Source of the DNA: Gymnogyps californianus
Taxonomy: Eukaryota; Chordata; Aves; Accipitriformes; Cathartidae
Assembly: GCF_018139145.2 (NCBI RefSeq)
Contig: NC_059478.1
Span: 22,041,001-22,105,000, forward strand
DNA: 64,000 nucleotides
Direction of reading: 5' to 3'
Shown: positions 1-11,200 of the stretch, one piece after another
How the letters are laid out: every line of letters starts with the position of its first letter
Position numbering within the stretch: the first letter of the stretch is position 1
The notes under the pieces: model-generated
Told to the model about the DNA's origin: nothing
Databases searched by the model: none
The model's input: the letters and a program-made list of their open reading frames with translations, nothing else
Program-made: the position numbers and the translations under genes

Positions 1-235
1 GGGAATGTGAAATTCTCTAAAAAGAATTTACGAAAAAAAAATCTCTTCTAAAAATCGGAAGGTTTTAAATTTTTGCAGAATTTGGTTCCAAAGCAAAAGA
101 AACAGAAGTTCCTGACGTTTTTTCAGAAGTTTCCCATATGTAGGCAGGATAAATTCAAGACATTGGCCTGGAAGAATACCTCTGAAAGGTTTCATAGATG
201 TTTGTTATAATAATAATGGCAATGATAATAAGTAA

Positions 236-252
236 GTTTGTTTGTTTGTTTG
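236..252. repeat. (GTTT)n microsatellite, short
   Basis: Four GTTT units in a row, followed by the unrelated sequence TGATAAG. Too short to be very polymorphic. Confidence 0.8.
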
Positions 253-1221
253 ATAAGTACTGACAATATGCTCACGGAGATCTTGACTCGGCTATGTTTA
301 CTCCTTTTATGTTTACTTTTTGCAAATGTTCTTTTGGATTATTATTCTCACAGGAATGTTTGCTGAAATGTTCATTTTAAAGAGGATATTAGAGGACATT
401 CTCAAATTGTAAATTTTGAACTCATAAATATTAAGGCCATTCCAGAAGATTGATTTACCTATGAATTATGTTTATCTTCTTAAGAAACAAAAGGAATGTT
501 TTATCCAATCATAATTAACACAAGTAAAAATACCAGATTTTGTTAACAATGAGCTGCTGGAATGTAATCTACCAAGCAAGATATTTTCTTAATACCCATG
601 TAGCAATTCCTACCAACTAATTGACATATGTGACAGATATTATAAGTATTTCTCTACTTGTGTATTATGGTTCCTGACGGCCTCCCTCTGCAGGGTACAT
701 GATTCTGTTGCAATCTTAACTAGGGAGAAGTTAATTTCAGGAATTGGTCTTTTTTTTTTTTTCTTTTGTGCTTATGCTGCTCATAAAAAGAAATCCTTAA
801 TAAGCAGGATCAATGGCCATAATACATCGTTCTTAATCTCCTTGTGCAAAACATAGTTCATTCATGTAGCAAACAGCAGTAACTTGCAGCTTTTTTCTTC
901 CTGGGGCTCTGTGTTCTGACAGCAAAAAATGTCAAGGCTCCTCTCTCTTCTGTTCATCATGAAAAGCTGGGTGGTCTTATCCCCTCTATGTTTACTTCAA
1001 TGCCATCCCTGCACTGTCACTGTTGTGCTCAGTGATTGCTCCATGCTCATCAGCAACCTATGTCTTGTGTCTAGTTCTAACTGACTTTGGTGAGCAAGAA
1101 CTTTATGGGAGTTTCAAAGTTACAGCCCTTAACAGGGAGACATAACCACAGGGAGTGGGCTCATGGAGTCTCTGGAAAAGACATAGCATACTTCGTTTTC
1201 CACCCAAAAATGTGGGAGATA

Positions 1222-1243
1222 AAAACAAACAAACAAACAAAAA
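1222..1243. repeat. (AAAC)n microsatellite, short
   Basis: Four to five AAAC units. An A-rich run follows at about 1268-1306. There is no AATAAA-plus-gene context that would make this the poly-A tail of a retrocopy. Confidence 0.75.
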
Positions 1244-4200
1244 CCTGCAGAGCTAAGCAACTGAAAACTTTCAAGTAATAAAAAAAAAAAAAGAGAAAGA
1301 AAAAAGGCTACGTAAGTTGCTTTCCATTTTTAGACTGTGGTAATTTGTTATGATATTTATTTAAATGCATTTAAAAAAACCAAAATTAAGCAAAGCTTAA
1401 AAGCATAAATAAAATAACCTGCCCACAAATATGAGCAAGAACATTTATCAGAAAACAGATGGTCTCTTATATGCAGAACTAAACACCTCTAGAAACATAG
1501 CAATCCATTTATCTTGATGAATGCATCCTCTAGCAGATATCTCAAATAGCAGCAGCAACAGTTTACCTGTGGGTCTGGAAAACACATTTCCATGAAGATA
1601 CATGATGTAGGAATAAGTTCTGGATTTCAATTTTTCACATGTAGAACAGGAATATTACGGTAAGTCTTCCCTTCTCCTGATCTGATCTTCAGGGAGAAAA
1701 ACTTTCTTTCTCTCCCAGTCCTGAGGCTTAATGGCACCAAATTTAACTCCAGAGCACAATTTAAGCAACTCCAGAACTCTTTTAAGTAATATCTATTTGC
1801 ATTAGCTTCCACTGAGTCATCTGGAAATCAGACCTGGATCCCCTAAGTGCCTTCTGTAACAAGGAATCTCTAAGAAATCGAATTATCAGGCTTTCCACCT
1901 CCCTTTGTGTCACTGAAGAAGTTTAATAACAAAGTTTTAGTAATGGTGAATAGCGAACAATTTAAAAAAATATTTGGACCACACTGAAAATGAATTGTTT
2001 ACGGTATAGTATTCCTATACAAAAAATCCTACGCTATCTCCACTGAGAAATGATTAGCCAGGGCAAAGTCTTTTTCAAAGATTTCTCAAAGACATAGACA
2101 ATTCCTCTTGACCAGAAAATTCTGAAAAATAACAGAGCAATATATAAACTGACAACTTTAACATATTCTTCCTAGGAATTCACTGCAGCACTATAAACTA
2201 TAAACATTAGTGCCATAAATTGTCTCTGGCTTGACTTTTGTGGCATTTACAACTGCTTTTAAGTTAGAATACTTCTAATGACCTTCTGTAGTAACTTGTA
2301 TTACCACTGAGCATACCTAAACAATTAACAATGTTCTTGTAGCATTGAAAGGGTCTCATAAATAGATACATATCAACCTATATATTTGTATCTAGTCCTC
2401 TGAACTTAGAAGGAAATGATCATGGAAATATGACAAGAAAGCCTTCGAGCAGTAAGGAAAAATCTTTCCAGAGATGTCAACAAATCAGTATTTGTTGCAT
2501 ACTGGATTTATAGCATTTATACCATACTGGATCCAGAGTTGGTTTCTCAGGCTCTCCTTGTCAGTGCGTACAGTGGTTTCCATAGGAGGAGCTTACACCG
2601 CAATGTAAACAACATATAGGAAAGGTCCATTCGAGTTATCTTCCTAAGCACTTACACTAGCTAATGAATTAAGTTGGTGAAAACTTGATCTGGCATTTTA
2701 AAGATATGATAATTCAGGTTTGTCACAGGATAATCTGCTTCTGTTGTCAGAAACAGTGATGTTACTTTTCTGTCGTCAGATTACTGATATGGCAAGACTC
2801 GCTTTTCCCCAGGCAGTTAGAAAATGGGAAGAACTGTGAGAGCTGGAATGTAGGTGGGAACTCTGGGGATTTATAATGCATTATTATAAATTGCTTTGCT
2901 ATTTATGTAGATTTAAATAATAAAATATATCCATAAGCCTTCTTATCAGCTGCATTAAATGTGTTTTCAAAGAAAGAACTAAGCCAACCCGCATTTCAAA
3001 ATCCTCTCTACCTTTATGTCCTATCATCACTGTGGGATTTGCATTTCTCCATACACTATCCATAAGCTCTGTCTAGCAGTGTGTGCAGAGGGACCCAAAG
3101 TGGGTTATTTTGAGCCAAGGAAGGGTGTCTGTTGTAGGAGCTCGAGACCTTACCCCGGACAGGGCAAGACTTGCCAGCTGTCTCTGTTTTATTATGAGCA
3201 ATTCATCTTGAGTGCCTTTTCTGACTATCACAGAGGCAAGGCAGGACAGGAAAAGAGGCAATACATCAGGTAGAGGGTCCCAGGACACTAATGATTTTTC
3301 AGGATCCCAACACCTTAAATTCTAGCCTAAGACCAGTGAGCAAATCATGCAGATCCATTTAAGATAATTTATTAGGTATGTGAAAGGAACATGCAGAAAA
3401 AGGAGAGATGCTTTTGGTACATACTGACCAATTCATTAATTGCCTTTCATAATGTATTATCTTTAACCAAGTGACCTAATCAAGCGTGACTGCAAAATGA
3501 AGTGTTTTCTCAGAAAGCCCATATTTACATGTATCTCTCATATGTGTGAGACACTGTCCAGAGAATGGATCTTCATTGCTAGCTCACGGCTAGGTAGAAG
3601 TGTTAAAAAAAATGGGTTCTGATACAGTACACATTGTCTCTGTGAATAAATTCCATAAGATTTGTACCATCTTCTGCAGTTAAGTTGAAACTTCATGTAA
3701 GAAAGGAGAAAAGGAACAAAAAAAGGGACCTCAGGGACAATTACAAAATTGTCTGGGGACCCATTTTGAATCATTTCTATCAAAAATGCCTTTATCTTAG
3801 TTTTTTAAAATGTAGCTGGGATAACGTAAGTACTGAATAACATTGTTTATTTTCTTGCCAAAACAAGTTATTTTCTACAAAATTTTGATTTATGCTCTTC
3901 TTAGCCATTCTTTCCTTTCTGAGCTGTTACTTACAGCTAACTGTCTCATTTACCCTGGGTGTGGCCTGACAGTTTATTTCACAGCCATCTCTCTTAAGCA
4001 GACAAGACATAAGAAAGAAACCTCTCTATCCCTCATGTGCAAAATTTTGTTTTGGAAAGAAGCTTTAAGAAGTTTTTAAAAGGTCAATTAATCAATCAGG
4101 GAAAAGTAAAAATGTTATTTGACTTGGAAGCCTCGCCACACCACTCAAATAATGAATGATGAATACCAAGCCTTTGAGTGAATTCTTGCAATCAACAGTC

Positions 4201-4320
4201 CATGACTAATCGATAGGCTGACATTTTCACACAGTTGCAGAAAGTGATCAAATTTCATAAATATCACGGATTGTTGTTGGAAAAAACCGTGCACGGAGGA
4301 AAGAAAAAAAGAAAAAAGGG

Positions 4321-4510
4321 GATCAGAATTTGCCGGCAGACTGTTCCCTGTGGGTTGTGCGCCCAGGTGCGGGCGCAGCCATACGCAGGGAGAAGGCGCC
4401 ACCTATGGATCGGCCAGCCCGGCTCTCGCCCCGGGATGCGAGGTTGCCAGCTCGGCTGCCAAAAGGTGGCTGGGGTTGGGAAAGGATTGCACTCGCAACC
4501 GTGCAACACT
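4321..4510. promoter_or_regulatory. Short CpG-dense island, possible regulatory element
   Basis: By hand count there are 14 CpG dinucleotides between about 4334 and 4502, while the surrounding kilobases are AT-rich and almost CpG-free. Base composition changes sharply at both edges, next to an A/G-rich stretch at 4300-4320. In birds such islands often mark promoters, insulators or unmethylated enhancers. No TATA box, recognised exon or clear splice donor lies next to it, so promoter function is inference. Open frames cross it on both strands (4235-4561 plus, 4264-4554 minus), but high GC alone lowers stop frequency and neither product resembles a known protein. Confidence 0.4.
4396..4404 (-). 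promoter_or_regulatory. CTCF-like core motif
   Basis: The minus strand reads AGGTGGCGC, an exact match to the core half of the vertebrate CTCF consensus (AGRKGGCRS). The upstream CCASY part is not well matched. It lies inside the CpG-dense island. A motif match alone is weak evidence of binding. Confidence 0.25.
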
Positions 4511-4983
4511 GCTGCTGGAATATTAGCTGTATATGACATCAACAGCATACGCATTACGTGAGTTAAGACCTGGCTGGTATCTCAGAAAGCAGGTTATTCG
4601 TGCTTATTCGTCTGGTTGTAGAGGTCACTTCTGAATCACTACTGAGCAAACTTACGAAGGACAGCCTGGTTTGCAGAGTGGTAAATAATTAAGAAAGCAG
4701 TTAAACAGTGATCAGGATTACTTGATGACCTAGGCTATGTAGAAAAACTGTAGTTTAAGGTTATGCAGAAGTTATTCATCAAGAACAAAGGGGGAAAAAC
4801 ACAGCGTGTGCTGGAAAGCAGAGACCCTAAAAAGAATTAACATGAAATTCAAAAGCAATCCTGTGGGAAAAGCAGTCGATACTGCCTGTGATTAAAAGGA
4901 GCACGCAAACAGGAATGTTTTTTTTATCTATGTAGCCAGTCTGACACAGGAAGATGTGCAAGTTTAAGTGCACAACAGGATGT

Positions 4984-5577
4984 TTAAAAATTGGAGAATG
5001 TGAAGAAAAAAAAGTCACAGAAATTGTTCAGATCTTTGAGTAAATGCCTGGAACCTGGTCTGTTTAGTTTATCAAAAAGAAGTTTGAAAGCTGATTTGAT
5101 TGCAGCATGCATGTACTTTCCAGAGCTAAACAAGCTCTTTTGAGCTCGAAGAGTGAAGACAGAACTAGTGGTGGAAATCTTATGCCAGGATAATTCAGAT
5201 TTGAAATTATAGATATTCTGTTTTTTCATTTCTTCTTTTTTCTTTTTCTTTTTTTTTTTTTGACTGTGTTGGCAATTATCCACTGGAAATGGATAACAAA
5301 GGAAGGGGTTTATTCTCCAGTTTCTGACACCTTCAAATAAGGATGTTTTTCTGAAGGTAAGATTTAGTGACATACAACTGTTCTTTAAGGAGCCAGAATG
5401 TGGTGTACAAAATGTTAACACTATAATCTTGCTAGTTGCTTCTAACTTGGAAGTGCATTGACCCAAATACTGAGTTTCAACCCTGAGGTCTCTTGCCACA
5501 TTCCCAGCTTCATCATCAGTTGAAAATCTAGGTAGCAATCCGTAAGTCAGACTTATCCGTGCCCTTATTAGATGCAA
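4984..5577 (-). other. Unassigned 197-codon open frame, coding status doubtful
   Basis: This is the longest ATG-to-stop frame in the window outside the CR1 element. The predicted product has a run of lysines near its middle that comes entirely from the T-rich tract at 5221-5261, and the C-terminal part is Phe-rich for the same reason. No domain, signal peptide or membrane segment is evident. A real gene would not be expected to code through a low-complexity homopolymer tract. A frame this long is nevertheless uncommon by chance in AT-rich DNA. Alternatives are a chance frame, a fragment of an unrecognised old element, or a lineage-specific transcript. Confidence 0.12.
5221..5261. repeat. T-rich low-complexity tract
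   Basis: About 41 bases, nearly all T with scattered C and one A. On the minus strand it reads as an A-rich run. Confidence 0.75.
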
Positions 5578-8204
5578 GGTAGATGAATTTACTATGAAAG
5601 CAGGTATATCCTGATGTCCTGTTACATCTGCAGATTACTGCAAACACTTCTGTTTGGTTCACCATCATGGGCAGGCCTGTCCCCAGAGGTGGCTTCAGAT
5701 ATGGCTCTCCATTCACCTTCTGATTTAACATACGTGAACCAACTTCGGTCTTAAAATCAGGTGGCTGGGTTAGCATGTTTAACATGAGCTTATCTGAGCT
5801 ATGAACTATATGTCATCAAATTTGAGGTATGAAAACATTTTTTTTCTCTAAAAGACCACTTGAAAATTCAAAGGCAATCTGTACAGCCTCTGGAGACCAT
5901 CAGCCAGTGTGACTGGCGTAGCCTGGGTCCTGTCCAAGCTAAAACCAGAAAAAGAATGTGAAGGTATCTAGGTGACACCTCCTTTGTTTTGGTTTAATAT
6001 GCTTACTAACTCACCCCAAAGATGGTCACAGTGAGCAAAATTTTTAAAAGTGTTTCTAGTACTGGAAGAGCTATTTGAACATAAAGTTAGTGACTCTAGG
6101 TTTGGAAGGATGCTGGCACCATGCCCTCCTAGGGGAAATATGAATGAAATCAGGCCATAACAGACCCAGCATGCATTGTTTTCTTTTGTTTGGTTTGGTT
6201 TTTTTACAAACCAGGACTGAAACCTTCTGAACACTTCCTCAGCCAATATAAAGAAAGAAAGAGATTACTGATAATTAACTACATAAATTCTTTTATTTCC
6301 CTCTTGACTTGGTTTGGGTACCTGGAAGGCAGTCAGTTTGGTATAAGTTAAATTGATCTTGTTCTGATCAATGACCAAAATGCATTACTCAGGAATTAAA
6401 TATTTTGCATAAATATTATTGCTGTTATTTTAGAGAAGAAAGAAAATATTTTTAAAAAGTAAAGTTTATTATTTGAACAGAAGAGGGGAGCTTTGGGCAA
6501 ATAGAAATCTGAACTTTTTAATCCAAACCCATTATGGTTTTGTATTTTTTTTCATAATCTTTTCATTAGCATTTCTCTCAGTTTCTAGGCAATCAAGAAG
6601 GATTAGAATTTTTTGTTAAATTAATTCCTTTTTCTGTTGAAATAGTGGTTGAGTATGTAGTAATACTTAACACTGTATTCCTAGTCCAATTTTTCAACAA
6701 GCATATTATCTGTGGAACAAAAGTTGTATATAGGAAGAACAAAAATATATTTTAAAAGCAAAGCGGTATGCAGTCATACACTTTCATAACTCTGGGAGAA
6801 ACCTTTAGTTTCAGTTTGTACCTGCCATTTTTTTCATTGTAAAGTTTGTCACCCCACTGCAGTATCTCTAGTGCTTAACTTGTCTCCAAACACATTAATA
6901 TCTTTTTGTGTTCTGGCTTTCCTTCAGTCATTCGTATCCTCCAGCTACAGGGTATGTGTTATCAAAAATCCTAAGGCTTGGAGTTATGCTGTGCTTTAGA
7001 TGTGGAAAATAATCACATATTAACCTGTTAGTTTCATGAGGAACAGCTTCCAATTTCAAAACTGTATCTGAATCTCTATGATTAAAAAATTAAACAAACA
7101 AAAAACCTCTGTCACTAACATCATTCCTGTGATGAATGTGACAATCTCCTGGAAAGGGCTATATACTTGGTTTTTTTGCAGGGTATATCTCATCTCAGTT
7201 TTGTTGAAATATAACTATTGATTTTATATTTTTACTGTTTCTCTTGCAGTTTACAGGTGTATACTTTTGCCTTTTTAATGCCCGGCTAGCTTCCAGAGGC
7301 CAATTTGCAGCATCAGATTTTGTTTGGAAAACGTGTATGAAGAGCAGTTTATTTCTGAAATATCATCTGAAGTTCACCTGATACTATGCTTCAGAGAAAC
7401 AGAATATGGGTTAAGGATTAATTACTCTTAGAAATGAAACAAAAGCTTGGTCTTAAGTAGCTATTCTGAGACAAGAGAGCTAGCTCTTAAAAAAATCAAG
7501 AAGCAGCTGTGGACAAAAATGATTTAAAAAAAAAGAAAAAAACAGAGTGCACCTAGAGTTTGCAAATAGCATCACTTTCTAGAAATCTTTCATTGTCTGG
7601 GGTACCTTTTTAAAGTATTGATCCACAGCATTAGATGACTGGTTAGAACTGAGGACTTCTAACAGTAAATAACTGTAACTGTCTGCATTCCTGAAAGCTA
7701 CTACAGTAGTTGAATATAACAGTTATTTCCCTTTTGACATTTTCTACTCATTTCAGAATTATTTTCCATTTCATATACATATAGGGAATTTCTCCCAAAG
7801 CAGTAACATCTCTGTATAAAAAGAAAGAAGAAAAAATCCCAGAAGCTTCACCTTTGTCTACTGGAAGGTCATACTCATTTTTTCCTTTGTAGCAAAAGAA
7901 AATGAAATCAATCTGGTAAATATCTATAGGCAGCCATCAAAAAGAAAAGTGGCTCCTCTGTTCTAAGAGAAAAGGGAAGTAAATTCAAGTCTGACAAAGT
8001 TGTCGCTAGCCAGAACCTGCCAGTCCTGCTTATTTTTAAATCAAACAGCCAGTGGTAATGAGGTGATATGAGTCTCAGGAAGCAAAATCAAACAGCAGAA
8101 GCTACATCTTAGGAAACATTCTCAGTTAGCCTGGTGGGTGCAGAAAAGCAGACCTTTCTGTTTTCAAGACCTTGAAAAGTATATCTCTTACCATGAGTAA
8201 AAAT

Positions 8205-8245
8205 CTTTGTCAGTTCCCATTGAAGTCGGTGGAAGGATCCATGCT
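8205..8245. repeat. Possible remnant of an old dispersed repeat
   Basis: Contains CCCATTGAAGTCGGTGG (8216-8232) followed by GGATC. The same near-palindromic CATTGA-N-TCARTGG unit recurs at 20594, 33351, 35641 and 55491, on both strands. I recall this unit from old interspersed repeats shared by birds and reptiles, but I cannot name the family with certainty. Confidence 0.35.
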
Positions 8246-11200
8246 GTTTACAGTAGGAAACAGCCTGCCCATGAGAAGAGTAAATATCCTGGGTGGGTCT
8301 TTCAGAAATGCTCACTAGGGGCATACCTGTTCTCACATTCAAATTGATGAACACCCTGAAACTCTCTTTTCGTTTTTTTCAGACCTTTTTACTGAAGCTA
8401 AAATGTTTTTAATGTCTGTAATTTTGTGCCTCCCTATTTAAAAACTGTGTTTTTCTTGAAGTGTGAACATTCACATGTAAACTTTCTTCTACCTCTGCAT
8501 ATACTGTAAATCGCATCAGAACTAGGTGTTTTCTTTTTATCATCTAAAAATTGTCTTTATTCATAAATGTTTATGGAACTTAATAGTTAACAACTATATT
8601 AAATCAGTGTTAAAAAGAGGTTTTCAGTAAAAATCTGGATAAACATTACAGTAGTATGTTCATGACATTTTTTGAAAGAAACCATAGAACGAATAATAAC
8701 TTTAAAAAAATAACTTTAAAGGAAAAAAAGACCAGAGTTAGTCTGTTTCATTTCTGTAAATGAAAATAACTTGGCATCACATCAGTATCTGCCCAAGTCT
8801 ACTGCACAGCATGTTTTACAAATATTGCACACATTTATTAACCAATGGATATTCGGTACACTGTGCTCACCTCAAGTCACCTTTGTTCACACTGAAGTGA
8901 TATTCCTCATGGGACCAGTCCCACTGCGCAAGGGCACACTTGGATGTTCTTTAAGCTGATCATGCCATGGTTATGTGATCTATTTTCATAGTATGTTTGC
9001 TGTGATTACTCTCCTGATTTGAACTGAGTTGTACTAGACAGAGCAGCAAAAGCCTCCAAGGAGTTGTCTAGACACCTGAAGCAATAACTGGAAGGCAAGG
9101 GCACATGAGCTTTTATTTACTGAAAGATACTGTTTAAAGATTTTTGAGAAAAGCAGTTTTAAAAACCCTGAGAGGTAATATTCCAGAAAGCAAGACAGCT
9201 CGGAGGCTTAATTCTGCTCCCAATTGCACACAGTGTAACTCTGAATTAAATGGTGTTATGTCAGTGAAAAAGATAGGTTTAAGATCATAATGAAGGAAAA
9301 GTCATATGCGAACAAGTGGAGTATTTTTTCTTAAATTTCTAGATTTCTAGATTAACATTAAAGTAAAGAACACATGAATAATTTGAGAACTTCTTTCAAG
9401 CTTTGAGATTGTTTAATCATTTGTTTATATAATTCTTGTACAGTTAATTAGTTTGTAGTTAAATAAAACATTGTCTCATAAGCATTGAAATGTAGCCTAT
9501 CTTTTCCTGGAGCACAATCATTTGATATAAAAGAGAAAAGAGCTTAAAAACCTGCAATAAAATCAGAGGAATGGCTTCTGGTTCAGGACTTTTTACTCTT
9601 GGTGATAGGTTCTCTTTGAAGTCATTATGCTTTGGTGTTTGCACTTAAGCATAAAAATAGCTTCTCATCAAAAAGGGTTAAAATCTCTGTATTAAAATCA
9701 CAGCCTGATCACTGTCACAAAATTAATTACAAAGGAGAGCTGAGCATTGTCTTCATACTGAGGGGTGAGTAAAGCCAAACAATAACTTCTCCCTTTTTTC
9801 CTTAACCAAAATCTCATCAAAAGACTTGAGTGTTTAAATACATCCAGAAGGAATCAGTAACACAGAGACAGACCAGGCTGCACTTCTTGCCTTCCACAGG
9901 ATTTCTCTTCCTTGACAGCGTCCCAAGATATATAGTACCAACTCTCAACCACGCAGGTTGCCTCTAAAGTGTAGTTTGGAAATGGTCATATAATTGAATG
10001 CAGCATGAATGCCACTCCAAGTAAGAATTGTTGCTTACCCTGGAAGCTTTCATGCTGGTCTTACACCAGTCAAAAATGCTTCAAAATGAGCAAACAGGTC
10101 AGTCATTTCATTATTTTCCCTTTCCCCACTGAAAGTTGGTGGGTAGATATGACTATTTTAAGTAGTGCTTTAGACTTACACCTTGCTGAAGTGTAATAGA
10201 ATACTCAACCATGATGAGTAAATAATGAAAATGCCATTTTTCAGTGAGTCCAAGAAAAAGGAACATATTAAAGAATATATCAAACAGGAGAATGTTAAAA
10301 GGAACAGATATATCAGATGAAATGTACTCTCTGCCAACATAGTTTAGTATTCACAGCCTGCCAAGGTGTCAGTAGTTGGAAGGAGACAGACTCATCAGCT
10401 TTCAGAACATGTGTGAGTAGGGTTGTTCAGTTGAGTAAGATTTGATTCAAAATCTTCCAAGTGACAAAGATGACCTTTGCACCCCCTGGAAATCACAACA
10501 GTTTTGTGGGAAATAATAAGCCGTTCAAGAAATTGTGTGCTTGAGGAACTGATCCTAGTTTTATTTATACCAGTAATATAATGCCCAACTTTTTTGAATT
10601 GGTGGAATTAGTCCTGCCTGACATAAATGGGGGCCAGCCCAAGATTGTCTATTACCTACAAGATGAGGATAAATAAGCCAGGCTATGAACAGGGTAGCCC
10701 TAACGCAGTAGAGGATTTCAGTACATCCCTCGAATAATAAAGCCATAATCAATGTGTGCAGCAAAGGAAGTTTCCTCCAACTGTGCAGCCTGAAAAATTT
10801 TTTTGAGGATCTCAACCCATGTCCTGGCTAGACAATCCTAAAGATGAATGAAAATTTTTACTTTTATGCAGAAGAACATAGTAAGTTCAAAGAAAAAACA
10901 GAATAAAGGGACACGCACTAAGTAATGCACATTAGAAATAATCTCTGTGTAACCCATCAGACCTAATGAGGCAAGGAAGAACAGATTCAAAGAATAAATC
11001 CTATGGTTTCTTTCTAACTGATGATGGGAACTTACAAGGAGAGTCCCATTACCTTGTGTCGATTCTATTTACCAGACTGAGCAAGAATTGAACTGTTCCT
11101 ACTTGCATACATATCTAGATCAAAATTTGTATGGGGATTGCTCTCTAGTGGGATTTTCACACCCATACTAGGTGTCAAACCTCAATTATAACATGGCCGG

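Larger units (their letters stand above)
1..4320. other. AT-rich non-coding sequence, no gene recognised
   Basis: No exon, RNA gene or transposon is recognised. The open frames are short (up to about 85 codons), overlap on both strands and resemble no family I know. The only structure seen is simple sequence: GTTT units at 236-252, AAAC units at 1222-1243 and an A-rich run at about 1268-1306. The stretch could be intergenic or intronic; the sequence alone does not decide this. Confidence 0.6.
4511..8204. other. Non-coding sequence with a T-rich tract and one long unassigned open frame
   Basis: Mostly AT-rich unique sequence. A C/T tract at 5221-5261 is nearly all T with a few C. An open frame of 197 codons runs on the minus strand from 5577 to 4984, and a second minus-strand frame (5785-5528) overlaps its start. 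I recognise neither product. No further structure is visible from about 5.8 to 8.2 kb. Confidence 0.5.

Noticed and set aside
4235..4561. Overlapping open frames of 108 and 96 codons on both strands at the CpG island
   Set aside because: High GC lowers stop frequency in all frames. The Arg/Pro/Gly-rich products are typical of non-coding CpG-rich DNA.
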